Made by a program: the position numbers and the translations under genes. A DNA stretch of 64,000 nt from Entophlyctis helioformis. Taxonomy: Eukaryota; Chytridiomycota; Chytridiomycetes; Chytridiales; Chytriomycetaceae. The number at the start of each line of letters is the position of its first letter. Position 1 is the first letter of the stretch. The stretch is taken from the NCBI GenBank assembly GCA_025526915.1, contig JAHLKH010000019.1, positions 62,001 through 126,000 on the forward strand, written 5' to 3'. This document shows, piece after piece, positions 35,760 to 47,813 of this stretch. The notes beneath the pieces were generated by a model. The model saw only the letters and a program-made list of their open reading frames with translations, made no database searches and had not been told where the DNA came from.

Positions 35760-38707
35760 TTACTGCTGGCTGAATGAGCCCCACGAGGTTGGCGCAGCAG
35801 ATGAGGATGCAAAGGAATACGGGCGGTGAGGCGAGGATGGCGGCGATACAAAGTCGGCCGAGGCGTTGGACTGCATGGCCATCATGTGCAGACCAGGAGC
35901 AGGGCCGATGGGCGACTGGGGCATGTTCAGGCTGGCGCCGCTGCCGTTGGCGTCGCGGAATGCATACGACTCGAGCGACCCGATCACCGAGATGGGCTCA
36001 GCAGCCGAGCCAGAGACGGACGAGGGCAGCGTGAAGCCACGGCGAGACGAGCGCGCCATTGAGCCTTGGCGAGTCTGGTTGCCCATGTTTGGCGAGGGCA
36101 GACCAGCTGCGGACGACGAGATGGGCATGCCGTGGAATCCATGCGGCGACGAGGCAGACGCGGCGGTTGCACCAATGCGCATGTTGTCCAGGCGGTCGGC
36201 TAGATCGTCGGTAAAGGACATGGAGAGCGAGCCCGAGCCAGGCAGCGACGAGCCCATGGCGGCCGACAGGTTGGTCACCATGGAAGGAACCGAGCCGGCG
36301 TGGTTGTGCTGCAGAGGGGCACTGGCGGGCATGGCCATGGCCATGGAGGACTCGGGCAGGATGCGCGACAGCAGCGACTTTTCAACCGAGCTGGTGCGAC
36401 GCGGACGGAGCGGCTGGCGGTCATAGAGAGCAGGATCAAACGACATGGACGACGACGACGAGACGGACGGGTTTGCAACGGTCACCGGAGTCGCGTGCAT
36501 CGCCTTGGACGCGTGGTCAAACGCCGAGGGGTTGGGCATGCTGCTTCGCTCAAACGACGCGTCAAAGCCGTCCGACACACTGCGCGTCCGAGACAGCTTC
36601 CTGCCCAGGCTCTGGTGGTAGCTGCTGGACAGTGCCGAGATGGGTGCATGCGAAGGCGACTGGCCCATGGACGACGGCGGCATGGGCAGCGAGCCAGGGC
36701 CGTAGGACGACGCGAGACCCGACGTAACCGAGGTCGACAGACCCGCGGACGCATTGCCCGCACCACCACCACCGCCACCCGAGATGGGGATGGGCGACGA
36801 GTCATCGGCCGACGCCGTGCGCGACGAACGCTTGAGGGCTTCTGCAGAGCCGCGCTCCATGTGGATAAAGCAGCAGCGCTTGCCGTACGGACACGTGCCG
36901 CGCTCCCAGAACGTTCTGCACATCTCCGTCTTGTACTTTGGATGGCGCTCGACGATCCGCAGCTCGCTGGCCGAGTGTGCAAACTGGCACCGGGTACCAT
37001 AGCGGCACGTGCCCGTCTCTTCCCAGGAGCGGCACAGCTCGGTCTTGTAGAGGGCCGACTTCTTTGGGTCCTTGAGGTTGGGTGCGGCGTTGTTGAGAGC
37101 CGTCTGGGCAGCCAGGACGCTTGCCGAGTCGCCGGGGAACGAGCTGTCGTCCCTGACGGACGCCGAACGCGGGCCAGCGCGCGGCGAGGCAGGCATGTTG
37201 GACGAGCGGGGCGATTGCGACATTGTGTCGGCGCGGGACGATGCCATGCTTGCATCCGTGACAATGGGCTGCAGCTGCGACTTGAACGACTCCATGGTGG
37301 TCGAGCGGCGGCGTGGCGACGGACGGGCAGGCGTTGCAGGGAAGAGCTGGCGCTGCGAGCCAGCGTTCATGGGACCTGGGGCTGTCGGTGCCGACGACGA
37401 AAAGTGGTTGAAGGCGTCCAAGTCTGCTCCTTCGGAGCCAACGTACATCTGCTGCTGCTGTTGCTGCTGCTGCTGGCTGCTGTTGCTGCTGTGGAACTGG
37501 AACTGCTGCTGGAGCAAGACCTTGTCCGAGTGCGACAGGGGAAAGTGAGGCTCTGAGCGTTTGCGGCTGTGCTGATGCTGCTGCTGCTTGTAAAAGTCTT
37601 GTGCAGCGTCGTTGGCGAGCAGCGAGCCCGAGGCACTGCCCTGGCCGGTCATCGCGGTCATGTGTGCACCAGCAGGAGCGCCAGACGTGAACGAGGAGGC
37701 GACCGATGACATGGACGTGATGGACGACGGCACAAACGACGACGAAAAAGCGTCTGCAGATGAGACCTGGCCCGAGGCGTAGCGCGAGGGGGACGGCACC
37801 GAGATGGGCATAGGCAGCGGTGCTGCTGCTGCTGACGACGACGACGGCGGCGGCGGCAAGAGCAGCGAGCTGTCGTGGCCGCTGGGCCGCCTGGGCCGAG
37901 AAGGCAGCCTGCTGGCGAGCGTTTTGCCGCATCATCATCACGAGCATCGAGTTGGCAGGGGCAGGGGCAGGGGCAGCGGCAGCAGGCGACGAAGACACGG
38001 GCGAGGAGGAGGAGGCGGTGGGCGGCCGAGGCCGAGGGCGACGCAGGGCGCCGTGCACCGACGGCGGGATGGGGATGCCCGGAGCGCCTGGAGCGGGGGC
38101 AAAGCCCTTGATGCCTTTGACGGGCGAGGGTGCCGGCGAGGCAGGGGCCAGCGAAGCGCCGCCGGCCGAAGCGCCGAGCCCAGCGGCCAAACCTGAGACA
38201 GGCGGCGGGGCGTGCGACGACAGGGCGGCAAACGGGCGGCTGTGGTTGTGGTGGTGGTGGTTCAAGTAGGCGGATGCGGGGCTGGCGGCGCTGGCGGACA
38301 GGCTGTTGCTGTAGTTGCTGCTGCTGTAGTTGCTGTTGTTGCCGATGCCGATGCCGGGCGGGGGTTGGCTGGACAGGGGCACGGGCACGGGGCACGGGCA
38401 CGGGCACGGACATGGGCAGCGACTGCACTGCGGGCTTGTGCACACGGGCGCCGAAAAAGTGCTCGTCGATGTGGTCGAGGTCGAGGGCAGACACCAGGTC
38501 GGCGCTCAGACCGGCATGGACGGTGTCGTCGTCGAGGTCGTCGCCGGCGGCCGTGGTGGTTGTTGTTGTGGTGGTGCCGCTGTGGTTGTGGTTGTGGTTG
38601 TGGTTGAGCAGACGGGCGTGGTGGGGGCGGGCCGGCTGCCCACGGCGTGCGTCATGCGTCGGTTTGGGGTTGCGGCGGCAAGCGTGCGCGCGTGACACGA
38701 GTTTCAT
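35760..38707 (-). CDS. Tandem CCCH zinc finger mRNA-binding protein (TTP/TIS11-like)
   Basis: The tandem finger pair is at about 37060-36850: [18 protein letters not shown]...CQFAH, a linker with [10 protein letters not shown], and [20 protein letters not shown]. The C-x8-C-x5-C-x3-H pattern and the (R/K)YKTE(L/M)C lead-ins are the signature of the TTP/ZFP36/Cth2 family, which binds AU-rich elements and promotes mRNA decay. The C-terminal 480 residues are Ser/Pro/Gly-rich, ending SFSQQ at 35760. Upstream coding sequence reaches ATG 38707 ([13 protein letters not shown]) with an acidic helix [19 protein letters not shown], but the plausible coding frame changes twice: near 38381-38396 within a CCCGTG-type repeat, and between 37935 and 37860. 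No convincing introns explain these shifts, so the N-terminal model is uncertain. Confidence 0.82.
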
Positions 38708-38820
38708 TGGATGCGATGGTCACGAGGGCCACGGGCTGTTGCGGGGCATGTGCGGGGCGTGTGCACGGCATGTGCGAGGCATGTGCGAGGCATGTGCACG
38801 GCAGGTGCGAGGCATGCGGA

Positions 38821-39381
38821 TCACGGCACGCTGACGGTCGGCATCTGGTGGGTGCTGGCCATGGGCGGCAGCGTGTACGACTGCGACTGTGGCGGGATGA
38901 TCGTGGACACGGACGACACGGACGACGCGGACGCGGTGGATGGCCGTGGCGCTTGCCCGTATGCTGCGTGCGCCTGGCTATGGTTGGCGTTGCCGCTGCT
39001 GCTGCTATTATTGTGGTTGTTGTAGTAGATGCTATTGTGGTTGCTGTTGCTGTGACTGCTGCTGCTGCTGCTGCTGCTGCCTGATGTGCTCGATCCCAGG
39101 CCGCCCCCCACCGGCCCACCGCCCAGGCTGGGTCCGCCCACGTTGGCGCGTCGCAGCCGGTCGCGGATGTGGGCCAAGGCCGGCCGCACCACGGAGCGGT
39201 ACACGGTGAGCGAGCCGTCGCGCCCGTACAGCCAGTACAGCAGCGCCATCTTGGGCACGTAGTAGACCGACAGCCGCGCCTGGATCCACGACGCGCCGTG
39301 GTCCAGCAGGCTCACCAGCCCAAACACGGACCCTGCAGTGCAGCCGTGCGGGTTAGACAGCGGCCAAGTAGGTGGTCAAGT

Positions 39382-39416
<35 letters not shown>

Positions 39417-40035
39417 CATGCCCATGGCCCCCATGGCCCACCGCCCAGCCCGATGCAGGTGCACAGGGCCGCGACTCACAGTAGGTCAGCCACCGCTCGT
39501 CGTCGTCCGGGCGAGGGGCCTCGACGGCGCGCAGCGAAGCATAGACAGGGAAAAGCACGCCGACGAGCGTGCTCACCACGTGCGGGTATCTGCGCACGGT
39601 GCGCTGCACGGCGAGCCAGGCCAGCAGCGAGGCAACGGCCGCGCTCGCCGACGGGGGCAGGCCGACGGCGCTGTCGATGCGGGCCAGCAGGGCCACGCGA
39701 GCCAGGCGGGCCTCGCGGTCGGCCAGCCGGGCGAGCAGGCGGGCGTGGGCGGCCGAGATGAGCAGCGGCGGGCTGTCGAGAGGCAGCGACGAGCCGGTCA
39801 GCGAGCCAGGCAGCGAGCCAGGCAGCGGTGCAGAGGGCAGCGGGTCGAGCGGCATGGCGAGGAGAGAGCGCAGCGACGGCGGCAGCGAGGCCTGGCGCGA
39901 GTAGGCGGCGAGCAGCAGGCGCGCGGCGGCCAGCGACACGAGCAGCCGGCGGGCGTGCAGCGAGGCCAGGAAGGCGGCGGTGAGCGGCACGGGGCCGTCG
40001 CCGGCGGAGAGCGCTGCGGGGCCGAGCGTGTCCAT
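38821..40035 (-). CDS. TB2/DP1/HVA22 (REEP/Yop1) family membrane-shaping protein
   Basis: Two exons, 40035-39480 and 39332-38821. Splicing T|GG across the intron restores WLTYWSVFGLVSLLDH, the family signature, after VVSTLVGVLFPVYASLRAVE and DDDERW. Then come SWIQARLSVYYVPKMALLYWLY and SLTVYRSVVRPALAHIRDR. This corresponds to the hydrophobic hairpin and amphipathic helix of REEP/Yop1 proteins that curve tubular endoplasmic reticulum. The N-terminal 150 residues are an unusual Ala/Leu/Arg/Ser/Pro-rich extension not needed in Yop1. The C-terminus is a long Ser/Asn/His-rich tail, ending VSVP. The intron holds a GGCA microsatellite. Confidence 0.88.
39381..39418. repeat. GGCA tetranucleotide microsatellite in the REEP/Yop1 intron
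   Basis: Nine or so GGCA copies within intron 39479-39333. Confidence 0.9.
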
Positions 40036-42661
40036 GTGTGTGTGCGGGAGTGGGAGTGAGTGAGCGAAGAGAGTTGCGCGTTCAAGCGCAAGGCCGAGGC
40101 TGAGCAACAGCAACTGCAATCAGCAACACGAGCTCGCTCGCCGGTCGCTGGTCTCGGCCTTGCTGCACACATCAGGCGGATCGTCGTTGGGGCCGTCGTC
40201 GGGGCCGTCGACGGGACTTGCCAAGTGTCCATATGCGTGGTGTGTCTCGGCTGTCTTTTGGTTGTGTTTCGGCTGTCTTCGCGGACCGACTGCAGGACAC
40301 TCCGAGCCAAGCCCCATGCCACGGACAAGCGCTGGTGTCTTGGCAGTCTTCATTCATCATCGACAAAGTGCATGACCAAAGACACCGACAAACGGCATGC
40401 AGGCGGGCCATGGCTTGTGCTGGACTGTGGCTCGGCAGGTGTCGATCCACGACAAAGACGCCGATGCGATCTTGCCCTGCTCGCCACAACCAACGGTGCA
40501 CGCGCGCACTCTCGCAGCATCACAGGACAACGGCTTCACAAGCCCAGCAGCGAGGGATCCGATGGCGCACAGAGCAGCAGAAGCAACGGCGGCAGCAGCC
40601 GTCGTCTTTCAGCAGCCGCACTAGCACAACCACCGACCACCGACCACCGACCACAGCCATCCGCAGCCTGTCCAACATCAAGCGACTTGGTTCGAAACGC
40701 ACCTGCGGCGGCTCTGGCGGCACTCGCTCGCTGTGCACTCGCTCGTTGTGCACTCCACCACTGCAGTGCCAGAGCCGCACACCGGCCGCCATGTCGAACC
40801 ACGTCCAGCCTTGCCACGTTTACCAGCCAGCCAGACTCGCCCACGCTCTCCCTTCCTGCGGCTGTTCTGTCCGGCTTCTCAACAAGAAGCAACGCTCGTT
40901 GACACTGCCGCGGTGACGGCACAACAGCACTTGGCAGCATTTGACAGCATCCACTCCCAGCGACTTCCACGCCCTGTTGGTCAGTCGGTCGGTCGGTCGG
41001 TCGGTCGGTCGGTCGGTCGGTCGGTCGGTCAGTCCGCCAGGCAGCCAGTCGGCCAGCCCAACACACGCAAGGTCAGACGCATGGCATCCAAGACCGAATG
41101 GCACAGGCGGGCATATCCGCCGCACTCGATGCAGCCACACTGGTAAGCAACCTCTTCTCCGATACCAAACATGCTGGCTTGCTTGATTGTCATCGATCGA
41201 TCCACACATCCATCCACACATCCATCCATCCACCTGTCAATCGCTCGCTCACCTTGCCACACAGACAGACCTGCAATCCCTGTCAGGTCCGGCTCAGATC
41301 CGCCTTGTCAGCAGACGACACGCCACAACCATAATCGCAGCCAAGACGCGATCACGCCGACCGATCTCACTCGTGGTGCTGCGCGTCGTGCGGCCAAGAT
41401 CGCCCCTCTGCGGCTGTCCAAGCGGCGAGCGAGTGTGGATACGCGAGGCAGCCAACCCTGGCAGCCAACCTTGGCAGCCAATCCCGGCAGCGCAGCAGCG
41501 TGCGAACGGCGACTCCTCGTGCACCGTGCCGCCATCAACAGCCACAGCAACCAACCGATGCATGAGTCAGTCTGGCCGTGCACACGATGCGATGGGCGGC
41601 CATTCGAGGCATGCAGGCACTGACCGGCAGGCCAGCAGTGCAGACAGGTTCAAGCCGACGAAGCGACCACACGCCACACGCCACACGCCGCACACATCCA
41701 GGCGAGCATGCAACCACGCTGCATCACCTGGCGCACTGGACGCAACGACCTGCCGTGGGCGAGCGTCGCCGCTTCCGTTGATGGGACAACCAGCAGGTTG
41801 CTGCACCAGGAGCCGTGTGACCGTGACTGTCGCCGCCGGCCTTGCGACATCGTTCTCGCTGCGCCGGTCTCGCTGCATCTGCGCCGTTCTCGCTCGTATC
41901 TTCCCCAGCGTCCGCGTCGTTCTCGCTCGTGCCGTTCTCGCTGTGTAGCCGTCGCTGCATCTGCATCGTTCTTGCTCGTGTCGCCCCTCCAGCGTCGGCG
42001 ATCCACGCCAGATCATGCACACAATGCAAAGCAGGCAAGCAAACACGGCAGCCACGAACATCCGTCCGCCTGCAAAGCATGCAGCCGCCCACATCCAACA
42101 ACCACAACCTATACCGCACCTTATCAACCACCAACCTATACCACCAAGCCTATACCACCAACCATCAGCAACGTAATCAACACACGCTGCGTCACCAGCA
42201 GCCGACTCGATCGACTCTCTTCAAACACGGACAGGCACACGGACAGACACACGGACAGGCACACGGACAGACACAGCGCCTCGTCTGGCCGTGTATCTGT
42301 GCAGCGTGTTTGTGGGCTTGCAATGCGGGGGGGCGTGCATGTTGGCCGCAAAGGGACTGCGGCGTGGCGGTGTAGCGGGGTGGTGGCGTGGCGCGGTGGC
42401 GAGCGGCGGAGGATGCACCAGACAGCGTCCAGCCCGTGGCGTGTACTCCTATCGCGAATGCTTGCCTGCACAGCGCTGTTCAGACAGACAAGCATTCACA
42501 GTCGGAGTACGCGCTGCTCGCCACCCCGCCGTCCCTTTGCGGCCAACCAGCACACCCCTCGCATTGCTCGCTGCACAGACAAAGAGTGTGAGCCACCCGC
42601 GCCTTAAGAGTAGCAGGTGTTTGCGCTGTTCTCGCCCGTCACCCAAACACATCTGAGCAGC
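40036..42661. other. 2.6-kb intergenic region with several microsatellites, no gene seen
   Basis: Open frames here have no family motif and show biased low-complexity composition. Notable sequence: a GGTC repeat at 40985-41030, a CATC-rich stretch near 41200-41240, an alternating ACACGGACAG minisatellite at about 42228-42275, and clusters of CCACCGACCA near 40630-40665. No tRNA, snRNA or rRNA signature was recognised. The right end must contain the promoter of the gene at 42662. Confidence 0.5.
40985..41030. repeat. GGTC tetranucleotide microsatellite
   Basis: About eleven perfect GGTC/TCGG units. Confidence 0.95.
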
Positions 42662-44595
42662 ATGGCCGTTACTCGTAGCCAGACTCGCGCTGATCGCGCC
42701 GCCGCACAGTACCAGCAACAGCCTGACCAAGCCAGCCGCATCCAAACCAGGTCGATGACTGCGGCCGCTTCTCGTCGCCCAGGCACGACCAAGGCCGCCG
42801 CTGCCAAGAACGCCGTTTCCAAGAAGAGCGCTGCCAAGGCTGTGCCGCGCCGTCGTGTAAGTTGACCCACACACACTGTACTCCTTCTGGCTGCCACTTT
42901 CGGCGTTCGGGGGTGTGTCTGCCGCGGTCGACGGCGGACCTTGCTTGCTCTGACACGCGCATCTTGATCTGTCCATCTTCTGCTTTGCATGCCCACAAGA
43001 CCACCGCTACTGCCGCTATCACTGCCGCCATCAATGCCGCCATCACTGCAGCCGCTACGAAGGTCTCAAAGGCCAAGACCACGAAGGCCACAAAGGCCAA
43101 GACGACGCCAAAGACGACGACAAAGACGACGCCAAAGAGGCGCCACGAGGAGGATCCAGACGAGCCACGCAAGCGCACGCGGAAGGGCACAGCGGCAAAT
43201 GCCAGCCTCGCTCCCGTCATTGTTCCGAGCCCCGTTGTGCCCATTGCGCCGACTGAAAACGACGACGTCCTTGCCTGGACCCTATCTCGCGGATCGCGCC
43301 GGTTGCCACCACCACAACCGCCGACATTGCGCTTGAACCCGCCGACCAGACCCCTAACGCCGACGTCCAAGTCTTTGAGCACCCCCTGTGCGACATGGCC
43401 AAGAGAGTAGGCATCCCGCCAGTGAAGCCGCTGGCCTCTCTACTGCGCAGCTCGTTTGACCCCCGCAAAGCGTGCGACGCGAATGACCATGGTCGGATCC
43501 TGGCATTGCACGCTGCAGCAATGCACTTGGAAGAGCAAGATCCTTCGGTCGAGCGCCTCCCAGCCGACTTTGGCGAGGTCGAGACCAAGGTACTCCGAGG
43601 ATTGTGCAACCGTGACCTCAACGACGCCGTTGACCGCAGAACTCGCGGATTCGGCCCCGAACATGAACGTGAACTGGGGGAGTGCCTTGCGTACATTGCC
43701 TCCCTCGGCATCCTCTTCAAGATCGAGCTGCTTTGCATCGACGTTGCACTCGTGGTCTTCAAGAATGCGTACAACTGTCGGCCTGGCCCCACGTTCTTTG
43801 ATGCGGTGCTGATCCTCCATGCCGTTTGCGTCGTCATGGGCGATGGCATCTACGATGAACATGCAACCATGGAGCATGTCCACCACATGCCTCCTATTGT
43901 CTTCATCTCGCATGCCATTGATGCAGAGGACATGCCCATTTACTACGCGCAGCAGCTGGCAGCTCAAGTCAAGCCGTTCCTTGGTGCTCATACCGGCCAT
44001 GTCCAAAAGTCGCTTTGCCAGAAGCAGCTCCAGCTTCTACTCGATGGCAGGTTCTCGCAGAACATGACGACCGGCATTCGCAAGCTGCAAGCTCAGGTGG
44101 TGCGGTGGAGCATCAACAGCGAGGACGCCACGCCCGAGAAGTTCCAGGAGCACATCATCAAGTGCGGAGTGGCCAGCCAGCTCTATATCGCGGCCGCTCG
44201 TCTTTATCTACGTCACGGACGGGCAGTCGTGTTGCAGGCAGCGATTGAGCTGGTGTTCCATCCCGAATGTCGCAAGCACCGTGAACGAGGTTCTGCTCAC
44301 TGTCGTCTCTCTGGCTGTCATATTGACTCCCTGTCCGGCCTCGAGTTTGACCAACATGATGTGATGAAGGCCCGTGCGCACCTCAAGAAGTTTGTTCAGG
44401 TACCACGCGCTTGATCCGAGATTGGCTTTGACGGCTGTATATGTTTGCACGGTCTTGATTGGGATGATATGCTGATCGAATGTGTACATGACTCTGACAT
44501 GCCAACAGCATAACGACATTTTCCGTTTCTCGCGCGAGACCAACGACCAGACCGCGATGGCCGACTTTTACAAGAACGGCTTCCAGTTCAAGTGA
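42662..44595 (+). CDS. Unknown nuclear-type protein with basic N-terminus
   Basis: Exon 1 from ATG 42662 encodes MAVTRSQTRADRAAAQYQQ with a second TRS motif (IQTRSMTAAASRRPG) and Lys/Ala-rich sequence up to a GTAAGT donor at 42857. A Thr/Lys-rich exon (SKAKTTKATKAKTTPKTT, then KRRHEEDPDEPRKRTRKG, a nuclear localisation-like cluster) follows from about 43000. The main part at 43395-44400 is a well-folded-looking alpha-helical region: MAKRVGIPPVKPLASLLRSS, ELGECLAYIASLGILFKIEL, QLLLDGRFSQNMTTGIRKLQ. A last exon after an intron at 44402-44509 ends MADFYKNGFQFK. I do not recognise the helical domain. The join between the basic exon and the helical part (43260-43395) needs a frame change, from an intron or an indel. 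Confidence 0.6.
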
Positions 44596-44963
44596 CTGCG
44601 CTGACCGGCTCGCACAAAACACAAGAAACACCAGAACCCCAACAAAAACAAGAAACTCCAAGAAACCCCAAGAAAAACAGCAAAAAGAATGACCGCGCCA
44701 AGGCTCCTCAGTCTCCCATCGACCCTGACCATCCACTGACCACTCGACCCCGACCATCCACCCATCACTCGACCCCGACAGACGCGTCCATTGACAGTGG
44801 CAACCAACCCGTGTGAATCGTCCTCACCAGACGAGCGGGGTTGCCTCTCAGCAGCACAGTTGCGATTCGCTCGAACGTTTCGCCCTGGGCCAACAAACGC
44901 TGATACTGTCGGTGTGTCCCATCTTGCAATGAATGGTGCCGTTGCAAGCACACAGCAATGTTT
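44596..44963. other. Intergenic, no gene seen
   Basis: 3' flank of the preceding gene, with A-rich sequence containing several AAACCCC/ACAAGAAAC motifs near 44620-44690. Confidence 0.4.
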
Positions 44964-46296
44964 TCAAAAGTTCAGAGTCTGGCAGTTGGAGCCAAGTTGG
45001 ATACAGGCTGTCGCCAAGCACGCTGTCAAAGTGGGCCAAAGTGGGCCATGATGAGAGTTGCAGAGCGAGGGCTGGTAGTCATGAGGTTTCATTCGTCGAG
45101 TCAAGCGCCAATAAAAGACTGAACCGTAATCAAGAACCCAACGACCGTGGATACGGGCCATCGACAGTCTGCTGCCCAGGCGGATCGCGCGACCCGTGGA
45201 GGGTTCAAGCGTCCGGATGCCGCAGGTACATCTGCGTCCAGAATCGGCACGAATCCAAGATCCATCGACTGGAGGCCACCTGCCACATCCAGATCTGCTG
45301 CGGCGACGGTAGCATCTTGCGAGCTGCGGTTCGCTCATTCCAAAACCTTGGTGGAGGGTTGTCCTGCCGAGCAAACAACGGTCGGAGCTTCTTGATGTTG
45401 ACCACTCGATACGGCCTACCCTCCAGGGGTTGCCGATCGTCTCCCAGAGGTTGGACGACGTAGTTGGGATGGGAGCCACACTTCGAAAACCACACATGCG
45501 CATCGCCAGGTATCTTGGAACTTGCTGTGTTGGCCCACTCTGCCCTGGACATCGGCCCAGACTCGGACAAAGTCGCCTAAGCTGAACGTCCCGTCCTTCC
45601 TTCCAGCCGTTATTGTCTCGTGTGCCACACTCCTGTGGCTGGTCAATGATGTGTTTGGCAGCCATGGCCCGTGCGAGGTGTCGCGTGCGCAGCATGTGCA
45701 ACCGGTGCTTGAACGCGTCCTCCTTGATTGTCAGTTGCATGTCAGCCCCGTCCCGGTGGGCCAGCGCCGGCGGCTGGAAGCTGTGCATGAGAAAGAACGG
45801 GGTGAACCTGGTGGTTGCATGTGGCGAGCAGTTGTAGGAGTAGACAAGGGATCGCGTCGGTAGCTCCCGCGCGGGGCTAGTCGTCCTGCGTGCATATATG
45901 CCGAGTCCGTCCTTGAGGTACTTTGCGATTCGTTCTGCTCCGTGCGCAGCCTGGTGCTGGTACGCAGTCGTGAATCGCTGGTCGATCTGCAGCCTTCTTG
46001 CTAGCCGGGCGGGTGACGTTGGACGTGAACTCTCGGCTTTCATCCGTAACCTGGACCTTCATCGGTACGAACTGGGTGACGACGCCATAGCAGAGTGCAT
46101 GGCAGAACGTCGTCGCCGGGTTGTCCGTGATAGGGCTTGCAATCCTCCATTTGGTGAGGTGGAATGCATCGATCGACGCGTGTCTGTTGTCCTTGAGAGA
46201 GATGTGGGGAGCGGCGTGGTTGGTGGAGCCAATGGCTGTTGCGGCCGAGTCAGTTAAAGGCAGGGTCGGGTCGGGTGTCCGATGCCAAGCGAACAC
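44964..46296 (-). mobile_element. Decayed LTR-type retrotransposon integrase region
   Basis: Minus strand. At 46296-45880 a frame reads DAFHLTKWRIASPITDNPAT, then VQVTDESREFTSN: the first Asp and second Asp of a DDE integrase core in family spacing. In the next frame at about 45990-45700 comes TTAYQHQAAHGAERIAKYL, which supplies the Glu-region in the form usual for Ty3/gypsy integrases (there HPQTNGQVER-like), followed by YNCSPHATTRFTPFFLMH. A third frame near 45640-45400 has FSLGDFVRVWADV and YVVQPLGDDRQPLEGRPYRV, the C-terminal binding region. Three frames for one domain means at least two frameshifts, so it is dead. No reverse transcriptase, gag or clear LTR was found nearby. Confidence 0.72.
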
Positions 46297-46299
46297 CTA

Positions 46300-47813
46300 C
46301 GCCGGCAGGGTAAGAGCCTAACCAGAATGCGCAGCATAACGCAGACAGATCGGGTGGCAGGCTGTCAGCACTGGCTGGCACACGGCCACCTGCTCGACAA
46401 TGAAGCTCACCTGATCGAGTGCTGACGAGGTCGGACGAGGTCGGGCCGGATGTCCGGTGCCAAGGGAAGGTCCGATCGCTGAGCAGCCTGATCGGTACGG
46501 CTGCCAAACCGGTCTTGACACTCCACTTCGACAGCGACCGAGCCATTGTCCACACAGACGGAATGGCGGCCTGCGTCACCAGGGCATGCCGTTCCGAAAA
46601 GGGACGATCTCGCGTCAGCATGGCTGCGTCGCGAGTCAGGACAGGCTGGGACAGGCCGGGTAACCACCGCCACTGGGGCCAGGTCGATTGTCGCAAAGGT
46701 CGTGTCGAATGCATGGCTGGGTTGTGCCGTCCTCCCCCACGCGGTCTCGTCTTGGCCGCGTGTGTCTTGGCTGGTTGAACGCGCGGCTGGCCACAGATCG
46801 ATGACGCACACGATGAGCGCCAGCCGGTCTGGATCTGGATGCATGTGCGGGTTCGGCGGCGGCGGCGAGTGTGCGTGCAGATGCCCGTCGGTCTCCGGCG
46901 GTAGGGGTGCTGGACGTATGCCGACGGTGGCGATGGAGCAGCGGCCGGCCGTGTGCTGTTGCAGGCTGTCTGCGGCCTGCTGCGTCAGTCGGTCTTGCGG
47001 GTCCAGCCGGCCGCATCTTGGCGTCGTGCGGCCGGTCTGTGCTGCAGCTGCTTGCGGAGCACTGCGTTGCGGCGGGTCTGCTGCGAGTCGCACGTTGCCG
47101 TGCACGCTGCTCTGGGGCGGGGCGAGGCGGGGCGGAGCGGAGCGGGTGCCGGCAGCAGTCGCACGGGCCCTTCATGGCCGGTGTCGTCGGTGCCGTGTTG
47201 GGCTGCCTGCTGTCGAGCTTGGTGGGGCGGAAGTCGCTTGCATCGAATGGCGGGAAACGCGAGCGCATTCTCGTTTGGCCGTGATCGTTGGCTGGCCTGG
47301 CCGTGCCGTGGTCGCATTGCTCAGCATGCGTGGGGTCCAGCTGAAGCCGACGCCATTGGCAGGGCGGTCCATATCCGCGGTCTCGGCTTCGGTTGTGTCG
47401 ACGAGTTTGGCGCCTGCGTCTCGCCTGCGTCTCGCTGCGTCTCCTTCATCTCGAAGACGTCCTTGTTCTGTCGCTCCGCGATCGCGAGGATCATCGTGGT
47501 AGCCATGCCTGCCACGCGGTTGTAGCTGCGAGCGACGTCTGTGTCCTTGATGGTTTTCAGCGTGTCTTTAAGCGTGTCTTTAAGCGGCACTCTGGGGTCT
47601 TGTGGCCGATTCAGGTCCTCACGAGGGGCGGCACAGCAGCATGTGTGGCTCTGAGGTTCATCTCGCCGTGCGTGTTGGCTTTCCAGATTGCATCGTGCAG
47701 CTGACTCGAGGCACGTCGTACAAGGGCAACACCGACAGATGAGTCAGTAAAACGTCATTGAGCTGCACTGCCCAGTCATCTCCTCAACACCACTTGAACG
47801 CTCCCCTCAGATC
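46300..47813. other. 1.5-kb gene-poor region
   Basis: GC-rich. The long open frames here (for example 46546-47502, plus) are Arg/Ala/Cys-rich without motifs and are overlapped on the other strand by equally long ones, so they look like composition artefacts. Two related segments, GTCGGGTCGGGTGTCCGATG near 46266 and GTCGGGCCGGATGTCCGGTG near 46441, may be remains of a repeat. A doubled GTGTCTTTAAGC occurs near 47563-47587. Confidence 0.45.

Noticed and set aside
36300..37556. 418-residue plus-strand open frame
   Set aside because: It is antisense to the CCCH zinc finger gene, Arg-rich and without motifs; it arises from high GC.
39169..40059. 296-residue plus-strand open frame
   Set aside because: Antisense to the REEP/Yop1 gene and made largely of Arg/Gly/Gln/Ala.
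40680..40710. GGTTCGAAA motif resembling a tRNA T-loop
   Set aside because: Flanking bases do not form a T stem and there is no D arm or acceptor pairing.
46546..47502. 318-residue plus-strand open frame
   Set aside because: No motif, biased Arg/Ala/Cys composition, and overlapping long frames on the other strand.
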